NCBI RefSeq assembly: GCF_002127325.2
Contig: NC_035433.2
Coordinates: 87,599,350-87,663,349, forward strand
Source of the DNA: Helianthus annuus
Lineage: Eukaryota > Streptophyta > Magnoliopsida > Asterales > Asteraceae
Direction of reading: 5' to 3'
DNA length: 64,000 nt
Shown: positions 47,923 to 63,414 of the stretch, piece after piece
How positions within the stretch are numbered: position 1 is the first letter of the stretch
Layout: every line of letters begins with the position of its first letter
The notes under the pieces: model-generated
The model's input: only the letters and a program-made list of their open reading frames with translations
What the model was told of the DNA's origin: nothing
The model's database searches: none
Translations under genes and position numbers: made by a program

Positions 47923-48069
47923 TGTAATAACTTGTTTTATTATTTGGGATACGGTATGGGACGTATTATTTAAACTAAATAGTAATGATAGTTGTTGTGG
48001 AAACTTCTGGACAATCTGTTTCGCTCAGTGCCATGCCCCGATGATTCCGCCATCGGTTGGGGTGTGACA
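47886..48069 (+). repeat. 5' LTR fragment of gypsy element E
   Basis: The last 184 bp of the LTR in plus orientation, ending GGTTGGGGTGTGACA, followed by the primer site. Confidence 0.9.
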
Positions 48070-48072
48070 GAT

Positions 48073-48084
48073 TGGTATCAGAGC
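48073..48084 (+). other. Primer binding site of element E
   Basis: TGGTATCAGAGC three bases after the LTR end. Confidence 0.92.
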
Positions 48085-48242
48085 CATAACTATAGGGAAT
48101 TAGGCTAGACACGACCTAGTCCGGGTCGCTGTCTTAGAGACCTAGACTATATTTAGGAACCAACAGACCAAGTTTATGGGCTACCTCTCGCTTATTCTAC
48201 AATATCACTGCACTCGAATTTTCAAATAGAGTCAAGCGATTT

Positions 48243-48463
48243 AGTCGAGATTAGGTGTGAAAGCCGCAAACTCTCGACTGAATTGTTTGGTCAATGTTGA
48301 TTTTATCAATTTATCAATGATTTCCTCATGATTTTCAATGACAAACGAGGAGAATTATACTAAATCAGGAGTGAAATCCATATTTTGATGAATAATCTCC
48401 TCTATTTTATTAAAAGCTCAGGAACAAAGGTTGTTAAGTCAGGGGTGAAACCCGAACCTTGAT
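48243..48463 (+). other. Three stem-loops in the leader of element E
   Basis: Stems: AGTCGAGA / TCTCGACT (48243-48279), GAGGAGAATTAT / ATAATCTCCTC (48347-48402), and AACAAAGGTT / AACCTTGAT (48423-48463). Each encloses a variant of AGGRGTGAAAYCC. F has three counterparts with different stems and the same loop motif. Confidence 0.65.
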
Positions 48464-49189
48464 AGTCATTTCTGACCTATTCGGTTTTACCAAAAACTCT
48501 CATCAAAGCCTCGACGGACTCCAACGACCTGAACTCATGAGTATGACCTAGGGAATGCGTGTTGAATGCCCAAGAATCAAGGCAGAAACACGAACCTGAA
48601 AGTCGAAATGTGACGACAAGTCTATTGTGAATAGTCGAATCGCTTTGGGTAGTCGACGTCTAATAGCCACAGACAATCTATCTCTCGATTTTATGTGTTT
48701 CGATTCTGAGCCCGCAACTGCCGACTCTGATGATTCGTCGATTTTATGTGCTTTATGTGTAATTATCTGTTTATGTGTTTAATTTTGGTACTTGTTCGGT
48801 TTTGCTATCACTTTGATCGACACACGACTCGCATTGCTATTCTATCTCAATACGCTAACAAGTCGCTGCAATCTAGACGACATTATGCTATACTCAACAC
48901 GCTATATGATTATATGATACTACTCAATATACTATACGAACGACACGCGAACTTGGAAGGATAGGTTTCTGTATTCTGACTGTATCTGTGATTAAATGCG
49001 TAGGTGTTTATGTGCTTCTGTGATTCTGTGCTCTATGTGCTTCTGTGATTACGTGAATCTGTGGTTATGTGCCTATGTGTTTATGTGATACCTGTTTCGA
49101 CGTGTTCCTAAGCTTTAGTAAGTAGTAGACGTGTGAGGTGAGATTCGATTTGTTGTGTCTGAGACCTACGACGATGTCTGTTGCAGACC

Positions 49190-49959
49190 ATGTCGTCATC
49201 CGGACACCGAACCCCACTTACTCGCCAAGAAAAGAGAGACCAGCGTATCGCTGCTATCATCGCCAAGCAAGTGGCAAAAGCTGTGAGCGAGGTGTACGAA
49301 AACGTCAGCAAATCGTCTAAGGAGTCGCGAACCGATGCTCCTAAAGATGCTAACAAGACCGTTTTCAGCTTCAAACAGTTTAAGGCATGCGGACCAAAAG
49401 AGTTTACCGGAGAAGATGGCCCTACCGCCATGTTTCAATGGTTTGATTCAGTTGAAGTCACTCTGTGCCAAAGCGGCTGTCCTGAAAATCTTCATACCCT
49501 AAATGCGACCGGTGTCTTCCAGTCCCGAGCTCTAGACTGGTGTACGGCTGAACGAAACAAACGCGGGAATGATGCAGCTTATGAGCAGACTTGGGAAGAG
49601 CTGAAGGCCATCATGATGGACGAATTTTGCCCTCCCCATGAACGCCAAAAGCAGGAGGACGAGTTTTGGAACATCAAGTAGAAGGACGGAGACAACGCTC
49701 CCTTAACTACTCGCTTCAAGCAGCTTAGTATTATCTGTCCCGATCAAGTCAAGACGCCAGACATGGCCATCAAGAAGTACATTCGAGCTCTACCTGATTG
49801 TGTTGCCGACTTTGTTCATGCCACCAAGACATCATCAATTGAGGAGACCTACTTGCTTGCCGCCGAGATCAATGACAAGCGAGTAAAAGCTGGTTTCTGG
49901 GATAAGCCATCCAAGTCTCTGCATCAAGCTACTACTGCACCAACCACCGACTCCACTGC
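49190..49959 (+). pseudogene. gag of element E, 5' part
   Basis: Starts ATG 49190 (MSSSGHRTP), 4 nt after a splice-type TTGCAG. It aligns with gag of F through FKQFKACGPKEFTGEDGPTA and LNATGVF. TAG at 49679-49681 breaks the frame after DEFWNIK. The same frame then continues (TTRFKQLSIICPDQV) until element F interrupts it at 49960. Not functional. Confidence 0.85.
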
Positions 49960-52327
49960 TGTAACGCCCTGTGTTTTGTACTTTCTATTTATAGCTTGTC
50001 TTACTCGTGTTGCTAATTTTGGAAGCTTTGTATCATTGTACTCGTTCCTTCTAGTACTCGTTGTAAACTCGAGATTTTGATCATGAATGAAAACTTGCAT
50101 TTCCTTGTTACATACTATACATACACCATAATACGATTAATCATGAGATCATTTGATACTTCTTTGTGATACTTACAAACATATGTTGAACTTGTAAATA
50201 TGTGACATATACTTGTTACTTACAAACATGTTACATACTTGTACATTACACTTTTTGCCTAGTTAAATCATGTTTTATTTCATATTTCACCTTGTTACAA
50301 GTTAGGGGAAACATTGTTGCATATTATTACACAACTTAACTAATAAAATTACTCATTATAATGTTTTAAAAAAAATAAAAAACTAAAGAAAGATGGCAGC
50401 CCAAATTCAGCAAAATTCAGCCCCATATAGTTGGGTTTTGTGGGCTAGTTTCAAGGTGTAACCCCTTCTAAACACTTCCAAAGCCCAACCCATTGAAACC
50501 CTAATCCTTCCCCCTATAAATACCACTTATAACCAGCCTCCCTACCACTTTTGCAACACTAAAAACTCTCAAAACATCCTCCAAACCGTAGCTGAAAGCA
50601 AAGGTTCGAGTAGATTGACACCCCTTCACGAAAATGAGCATAACTCACTCAATTCTTATCCGATTCACTCGATTCTTTTTCCTACTTGCTTGTATAATCA
50701 TGGGGTTCGATTCCTAGACTTCTCCTTGGAGAAATCAGACCTGGAAATGCCCCGAAATAGTCCATAAACTTTCTGTTTGTTTTTATGTTCATCAAAAACT
50801 TGTTTAAATCTATGCAACTTGTGTCCAACACATCTCATACCTATGTCCTAATGCTTACAACTTATCCCATGGTTGGTTAAGCTTAAAAACAAGGTTGAGA
50901 CATCTAAATCAGAGGTTAAAACCTCATAAACTTTCTGTTTTTAATTAGGGTTTTACCCACAAGTAATGTTCAAGTGTGAAACTTGTTGAATGTGTGATGG
51001 TTGGATTAGCTTGGGCTATCCTTCATAAGAATCCACTCATTACTTGATGTTTTGCTATAGATTAGTTGTTGTTAATACCTTGATACTTGTATGTTCATGA
51101 CCCTCCTTGTTGTTTATAACAACAAGTGTAGTGGTGAACAATAGAGGTGCCTAAATGGAAGCTTGTTCTTCCTACCTCATGTATGTATTCTATGACACAA
51201 AGAGGTACCTAAATGGAGACATTAATCTCCTACCTCATGCTTGAATCATAAGACTTGTAAACTATATAATATCTAAGTTATTCTATATGTATACATCTAA
51301 GTAACTAAGACTTGATGATGACTTAATAGTTATTTGTTAAGTGGACGTTACATCATCTATGACCATGCCCTTGTTACGACTCTAATGGATCTTAGAATCC
51401 ATGAAATCATACCAACTCTTTTGAGTTTCAATAGTGTCAAGAACAAGAGTTATGCGTACAAGATGATTATTTTCACCTATGTTACTTTCTATATATTAAA
51501 AACTCCGAATCTATAATCTTCCGTTATTCGCCAAACTCACACACCTACGTTTCCTTGTGTAGAAGGACAAGGTGCTCCGAACTAATTCATCTACAAACTT
51601 GCTCTCGGAATTTCAAGTCACCACTTGTAAACCGTGAGTATACTCGTATTTCCCCCTTTTTACTTTTACCACTTTTGGGGTGTAACATGTTTACCTATTA
51701 ACTTACACATGAACACTTTATTAAACACATGAACGTTCCTATAACATGCTTGTATACGTGATGACTTGATACTTTAAACTTGGGTTATTCTTATGTGTTG
51801 AACTTATCATTAACTTCGTACGAGCCAAACCTTGACATATGTAGCGCTATAGGATTAACGACCCGCCCGTAAACTTGAGGTTATGTCTTGAGCATATTGC
51901 GTTTTCTTGGTTTGATATGTTAGACACATGCCATATTTAAGGTTTATCTTGAATCATATGCTTGCCATGAGGAATTGATCACACTTTTTAACTTATGCTA
52001 TGTACGTACCAAACTTGTATACTCGCCTTTGCTTTTGCATTGAATTGTATTTTTAAACATGTTACAGGTTGATGATGATGAAATGAAAACGGATAGCAAA
52101 GATGCCTAAATACTCACTTAGACGTTTAGGTTTAAAGTGTTGTATCAATTTTGTTTATGTTATGTTGAACAATGTTGTTATTTGCTTTTCTTGTAATGTT
52201 TTGACATTTATTTTGGGAAATGAAATTTGGATTATTAAATTATTGTCACAAATAGCGTTATGATGTCTCGAGCAATCTTCACACTTCGTCTCATCCCGAT
52301 GTTTCCGCCATTGGTTGGGGTGTGACA
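49960..52327 (+). repeat. 5' LTR of element F
   Basis: TATA CTATAAATAC at 50514-50523, candidate intron at 51634-52067, ends GGTTGGGGTGTGACA. A 60-codon ORF near 51334 recurs in both LTRs and is not a gene. Confidence 0.96.
51634..52067 (+). other. Candidate LTR intron, element F
   Basis: Donor ACC|GTGAGTATACTCG at 51634 and acceptor AAACATGTTACAG|GTTGATG ending 52067, 434 nt. Present identically at 59613-60046 in the 3' LTR. Confidence 0.55.
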
Positions 52328-52330
52328 GAT

Positions 52331-52342
52331 TGGTATCAGAGC
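52331..52342 (+). other. Primer binding site of element F
   Basis: TGGTATCAGAGC three bases after the LTR. Initiator tRNA-Met type. Confidence 0.93.
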
Positions 52343-52549
52343 CATAACTATAGGGAATTAGGAAAATTGCCATGCTTTTGCCCTAGTCTATAGTTTTAGG
52401 AACTTTGTCTCTTATTTGTTGTTTAAAACATTTGTGCTCTATCTTACATGCTTCCTAGCTACACTTCTTGTTAATAAATTTATGTGCCTTTCCTAAGGCA
52501 AACACAAATACACTTATGCTATATTTTTATATATTCTTGATACATTATC

Positions 52550-52797
52550 GAGACGAATTTACCAAAATAGGCGTGAAACCCACAATTTGGTAAACGACTC
52601 TCACTCTACCTTTAATCTATTTTTGCACGAAATTTCACCATTAAGCTAGGAGTGACATCCACAACTTAATGGTAATTTCCATTTCAACTCTAGTGGACCC
52701 TTGTCAAAGTGTCAAAATTTTATTTTGGCCGACAAGTACCAACCACATTTAGGGTACGAAATCGTCAAGTTAGGGGTGAAACCCGCATCTTGTCGAT
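52550..52797 (+). other. Three stem-loops in the leader of element F
   Basis: TTTACCAAA / TTTGGTAAA (52558-52594, plus outer GAGA pairing), CACCATTAAG / CTTAATGG extended by GAAATT / AATTTC (52629-52679), and ATCGTCAAG / CTTGTCGAT with one mismatch (52761-52797). Each loop carries AGGNGTGAMAYCC. Stem sequences are unrelated to each other, which is the pattern expected of structured RNA. Confidence 0.7.
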
Positions 52798-53321
52798 TAA
52801 GTCCCATTCCTTGATTTTTATTCTCGCCAAAGTCCCGAATGTTCCAATCATTTAGAGATGTGTAGTAACCGGAAGGGTAAGATACCGTTAATCGCTTCTC
52901 GACGAGAGTATCTTACTTATAGGCCAAAGCACAATATCTCTAAATCGAAAGGACTTTCGACCCACTTTGGAATTGTCGACGTTTCTCTACCCGAAACATT
53001 CCTATGTTTTATTGAGCCTCTCTTTTATGTATCTCAATTTATATGTGATTTTATACTTGAACGTTCATTCATTTCGAAATGTCGTTTTAATCATGTCGCA
53101 CATTATCGCAATCACAAACAATAATAATTCTCATGAACCAACTAAATTTATATTTTCCTATTCGCAACTTATGTGCTATACATGTTGAATGTGTGTTGGA
53201 AACTTATGCTTTATGTGAACTTTACTTGGTACTTGAACATCTACTTGCTTTGCATACACAAACCTTGTTTTCAATTAATGATCAAAGTCTCATCCTTTCC
53301 CTTCTCTTTCAAATCTTTTAG

Positions 53322-57905
<4,584 letters not shown>

Positions 57906-57925
57906 ATTTCGGGACGAAATTTCCT

Positions 57926-57939
57926 AAAGGAGGGGAGAC
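57926..57939 (+). other. Polypurine tract of element F
   Basis: AAAGGAGGGGAGAC abuts the 3' LTR. GGGACGAAATTTCC precedes it. Confidence 0.9.
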
Positions 57940-60306
57940 TGTAACGCCCTGTGTTTTGTACTTTCTATTTATAGCTTGTCTTACTCGTGTTGCTAATTTT
58001 GGAAGCTTTGTATCATTGTACTCGTTCCTTCTAGTACTCGTTGTAAACTCGAGATTTTGATCATGAATGAAAACTTGCATTTCCTTGTTACATACTATAC
58101 ATACACCATAATACGATTAATCATGAGATCATTTGATACTTCTTTGTGATACTTACAAACATATGTTGAACTTGTAAATATGTGACATATACTTGTTACT
58201 TACAAACATGTTACATACTTGTACATTACACTTTTTGCCTAGTTAAATCATGTTTTATTTCATATTTCACCTTGTTACAAGTTAGGGGAAACATTGTTGC
58301 ATATTATTACACAACTTAACTAATAAAATTACTCATTATAATGTTTTAAAAAAATAAAAAACTAAAGAAAGATGGCAGCCCAAATTCAGCAAAATTCAGC
58401 CCCATATAGTTGGGTTTTGTGGGCTAGTTTCAAGGTGTAACCCCTTCTAAACACTTCCAAAGCCCAACCCATTGAAACCCTAATCCTTCCCCCTATAAAT
58501 ACCACTTATAACCAGCCTCCCTACCACTTTTGCAACACTAAAAACTCTCAAAACATCCTCCAAACCGTAGCTGAAAGCAAAGGTTCGAGTAGATTGACAC
58601 CCCTTCACGAAAATGAGCATAACTCACTCAATTCTTATCCGATTCACTCGATTCTTTTTCCTACTTGCTTGTATAATCATGGGGTTCGATTCCTAGACTT
58701 CTCCTTGGAGAAATCAGACCTGGAAATGCCCCGAAATAGTCCATAAACTTTCTGTTTGTTTTTATGTTCATCAAAAACTTGTTTAAATCTATGCAACTTG
58801 TGTCCAACACATCTCATACCTATGTCCTAATGCTTACAACTTATCCCATGGTTGGTTAAGCTTAAAAACAAGGTTGAGACATCTAAATCAGAGGTTAAAA
58901 CCTCATAAACTTTCTGTTTTTAATTAGGGTTTTACCCACAAGTAATGTTCAAGTGTGAAACTTGTTGAATGTGTGATGGTTGGATTAGCTTGGGCTATCC
59001 TTCATAAGAATCCACTCATTACTTGATGTTTTGCTATAGATTAGTTGTTGTTAATACCTTGATACTTGTATGTTCATGACCCTCCTTGTTGTTTATAACA
59101 ACAAGTGTAGTGGTGAACAATAGAGGTGCCTAAATGGAAGCTTGTTCTTCCTACCTCATGTATGTATTCTATGACACAAAGAGGTACCTAAATGGAGACA
59201 TTAATCTCCTACCTCATGCTTGAATCATAAGACTTGTAAACTATATAATATCTAAGTTATTCTATATGTATACATCTAAGTAACTAAGACTTGATGATGA
59301 CTTAATAGTTATTTGTTAAGTGGACGTTACATCATCTATGACCATGCCCTTGTTACGACTCTAATGGATCTTAGAATCCATGAAATCATACCAACTCTTT
59401 TGAGTTTCAATAGTGTCAAGAACAAGAGTTATGCGTACAAGATGATTATTTTCACCTATGTTACTTTCTATATATTAAAAACTCCGAATCTATAATCTTC
59501 CGTTATACGCCAAACTCACACACCTACGTTTCCTTGTGTAGAAGGACAAGGTGCTCCGAACTAATTCATCTACAAACTTGCTCTCGGAATTTCAAGTCAC
59601 CACTTGTAAACCGTGAGTATACTCGTATTTCCCCCTTTTTACTTTTACCACTTTTGGGGTGTAACATGTTTACCTATTAACTTACACATGAACACTTTAT
59701 TAAACACATGAACGTTCCTATAACATGCTTGTATACGTGATGACTTGATACTTTAAACTTGGGTTATTCTTATGTGTTGAACTTATCATTAACTTCGTAC
59801 GAGCCAAACCTTGACATATGTAGCGCTATAGGATTAACGACCCGCCCGTAAACTTGAGGTTATGTCTTGAGCATATTGCGTTTTCTTGGTTTGATATGTT
59901 AGACACATGCCATATTTAAGGTTTATCTTGAATCATATGCTTGCCATGAGGAATTGATCACACTTTTTAACTTATGCTATGTACGTACCAAACTTGTATA
60001 CTCGCCTTTGCTTTTGCATTGAATTGTATTTTTAAACATGTTACAGGTTGATGATGATGAAATGAAAACGGATAGCAAAGATGCCTAAATACTCACTTAG
60101 ACGTTTAGGTTTAAAGTGTTGTATCAATTTTGTTTATGTTATGTTGAACAATGTTGTTATTTGCTTTTCTTGTAATGTTTTGACATTTATTTTGGGAAAT
60201 GAAATTTGGATTATTAAATTATTGTCACAAATAGCGTTATGATGTCTCGAGCAATCTTCACACTTCGTCTCATCCCGATGTTTCCGCCATTGGTTGGGGT
60301 GTGACA
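57940..60306 (+). repeat. 3' LTR of element F
   Basis: 2367 bp, one substitution and one 1-bp indel from the 5' LTR. TATA at 58493-58502. Confidence 0.96.
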
Positions 60307-60311
60307 ACTGC

Positions 60312-63103
60312 TCAGCCATCCAAGTCATCACGCCGAAAGAAGAAGCACAACAACAACAGCTCCAGCAACAAGAACTGTTTCGTCACTACAACTGCTGCCG
60401 CTCTGCAAGCCGTACCGGCTCAACAGCAGTCTCATCACCGACCAGCCCCAGTGACCAATGCACCGCCAGCAAAGCGTGCTTACACAGGTCCCCACCCGCT
60501 CTGCTCGACATGCTTATATCATCATCCGGTGGGAATCGCCTGTCGTTTCTGCGCTCACTGCAATCTATACGGTCATTTCACTGCTAACTGTCGCTATAGT
60601 CCTCGTCAAGCCCTAGTTCAAGCCGCCGCTCATCAAGCTCTACTCCCAGCCCCTCAAGGCCAACCTGCAGCTCAAGCACCCGCTGTCAATGCTCGAGTCT
60701 GCTTTGCATGTGGCGATCCTAACCATTTTGCGAACATGTGCCCAAACAGGGTGGTGAAACAAGAGCCCCAACAGCAGCAGCAACAGCCTCAGCAGCAGCA
60801 ACAAGCAGCCTGTGCCAGAACCTTCAACATCAATGCCCGTCAAGCCCAGGCTGACAACAACGTGGTTAATGGTACGTTCCTTGTGAATGGTATTTATGCA
60901 TCATGTTTGTTTGATACTGGAGCCGATAACTGTTTTGTGTCGTTTGAATTCGAGAAGCTCCTTAGTCGTAAGCGCTCTTATCTCCCCTCATCATTCGAAG
61001 TCGAAGTCGCTACTGGAAGAACTGTCGCCGTTAATTCTGTTCTCCGCGATTGTACCCTCGAGCTCAACAATCACATCTTTCCAATCGACCTTATTCTGAT
61101 GCAGCTCGGAAGCTTCGACATTATAGTAGGCATGGACTTTCTTCGCGAAAATCATGCTGAAGTTGTGTGTTTTGATAAGATTATTCGATTCTCGCTCGCG
61201 AATGGTGATTTATTATGTGTGTATGGTGAAACAGCTTCGAAAGGTCTCAAACTCACGTCATGTGTCCAAGCTAGCAAATACCTCCGCAAAGAATACAGAG
61301 CTTTCTTGGCCAACATTGTAGTAGCGGAGAAGGAAAAGAAAAAGAAGGTCGAAGTCAAAGACGTTCCAGTGGTCCGTGAATTTACTCAAGTATTCCCTGA
61401 CGATCTTCCGGGACTACCGCCAAGTCGTGATATCGACTTTCGTATCGACCTTATTCTGGAGCTAACCCTGTTGCCAAAGCCCCTTATCGACTCGCGCCAT
61501 CCGAAATGAGGGAACTTTCAAACCAACTCCATGAGTTACTTGAGAAAGGCTTTATTCGCCCGAGCACCTCTCCTTGGGGCGCACCAGTCCTTTTCATTAA
61601 AAAGAAGGATGGGTCGTTCAGGATGTGCATCGATTATTGGGAATTGAATAAGTTAACCATCAAAAACCGTTACCCTTTGCCTCGAATCGATGACTTATTT
61701 GATCAGCTGCAAGGTGCCAAGTGTTTCTCGAAGATCGATCTACATTCAAGTTATCATCAATTGCGCGTTCAAGAGGAAGACATCCCTAAAACCGCTTTTC
61801 GAACTCGATACGGCCATTATGAATTCGTTGTTATGCCTTTTGGTTTAACTAACACACCTGCGGTTTTCATGGATCTGATGAATCGCGTGTGTAAGCCAAT
61901 TCTAGACTGTTTCGTCATCGTGTTCATCGACGATATCTTGATCTATTCTAAGTCGAAGACCGAACACGCGCAACATCTACGTTTGGTTCTCGAGCTACTC
62001 CAGGGGAATCAACTCTACGCCAAGTTCTCCAAGTGCGAATTCTGGCTGGAGGAGGTTCAATTTCTGGGTCACATCGTTAATAGTCAAGGTATTCATGTCG
62101 ATCCCGCGAAGATTGAAGCAGTTAAGAGCTGGATTACGCCTAAGAACCCGTCCGAAGTTCGTTCTTTTCTCGGACTAGCGGGCTATTATCGGCGATTTAT
62201 CGAAGGATTCTCTAAGATCGCTGTGCCGCTTACCGCTCTTACTCATAAAGACAAGCCTTTCGTTTGGGGAACCGAACAAGAGTCTGCCTTTCAAACCTTC
62301 AAACATATGCTTTGCAATGCTCCTATTCTCACATTGCCCGACGGAAACAACGATTTCATTGTCTATTGTGATGCCTCCAACCTTGGTCTTGGCTGTGTTC
62401 TCATGCAACGGGACAAGGTTGTAGCTTACGCATCTCGTCAGCTCAAAATCCACGAGAAGAACTATACAACCCATGATCTCGAGCTAGGCGCAGTTGTTTT
62501 TGCATTGAAGATTTGGCGACACTACCAGTATGGTACCAAGTGTACGATCTTCACCGATCACGGGAGTTTACAACACATCTTTAATCAGAAAGAACTTAAC
62601 ATGCGTCAACGCCGATGGGTAGAACTTTTTAACGATTACGACTGTGAGATTCGTTATCACCCAGGCAAGGCAAATGTTGTTGCCGACGCGCTCAGCAGAC
62701 GGAGTTATCTGCTTAGTATTCGCAATACCCAAGCCCAGCATGATCTCGAAACCCTTAAAGACATGCTCCGCGCGTGTGTCATAGACTTCGGTGGTAGTTG
62801 GAACAAATACCTACCGTTAGTCGAATTCTCGTACAACAACAGCTATCATGCCAGCATACAGATGGCACCATTCGAGGCCTTATATGGAAGAAGATGTCGA
62901 TCGCCTATTGTGTAGCACGAGATCGGTCACTCGTAATTAACTGGTCCCGAGTTACTGCAAGAAACGACTGACAAAATCCTCCAGATTCGAGACAACTTGT
63001 CGAAAGCCAGGGATAGACAGAAAAGTTTCGCCGATAGAAGACGCAAGCCCCTTGAATTTGACATTGGTGACTACGTACTCCTAAAGGTATCACCTTGGGA
63101 GGG
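60312..63103 (+). pseudogene. gag 3' end, protease, RT, RNase H and partial integrase of element E
   Basis: The frame resumes after F with zinc knuckles (CAHCNLYGHFTANC, CFACGDPNHFANMC), a Gln-rich linker and protease LFDTGADNCF. A 1-nt loss near 61456 shifts the frame before the RT. From 61506 an open frame gives RT ([10 protein letters not shown], but CIDYWELNK and DLHSSYHQL where relatives have R and RSG) and RNase H ([10 protein letters not shown]). It then jumps from QAQHDLETL straight to [13 protein letters not shown]. The linker, the HHCC domain and the first two catalytic integrase residues are deleted, with short homology at the join. TAG at 62912-62914 and TAA near 62932 follow. Non-functional. 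Confidence 0.88.
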
Positions 63104-63304
63104 TGTCACACCCTGAATTCCACACGTTTCACCGGTGGGCCCGGTGGGGGATTACCGTGACGTAGTTGGCAACAATATAGTCAAACAACACAATGTTTAA
63201 ATGCACAGCGGAAGCATAAAGATAGATATATTTCATCCAACAAATGTAATATCCAAGTATCACAAGTAGTCGAAATAATCCACAGGGGATCAAAATAAAA
63301 TAGG
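63104..63304 (-). repeat. LTR end fragment of gypsy element K
   Basis: It starts TGTCACACCCTG (the LTR terminus in minus orientation) and continues with CACCGGTGGGCCCGGTGG, unlike LTRs A-H, so it belongs to another family. It ends near 63304, where pol sequence in the same orientation begins without a polypurine tract. Confidence 0.65.
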
Positions 63305-63414
63305 AAATAATGTTCATCAGCGAAACACTTCTTCAGATTGCAGATGCGGAAAACATTATGAATACCACTGAGCTCTTTTGGTAAGTTTAACTTATAGGCA
63401 ACCGACCCGACACT
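63305..63414 (-). pseudogene. Integrase C-terminal fragment, minus orientation, element K
   Basis: About 110 bp is the inverted counterpart of 63711-63820. For example, TAAGTTTAACTTATAGGCAA here is the complement of TTGCCTATAAGTTAAACTTA there. It ends at a head-to-head switch at about 63414. Confidence 0.8.

Noticed and set aside
51334..51516. 60-codon ORF, repeated at 59313-59495
   Set aside because: Within the F LTRs. Copies are identical only because the LTRs are.
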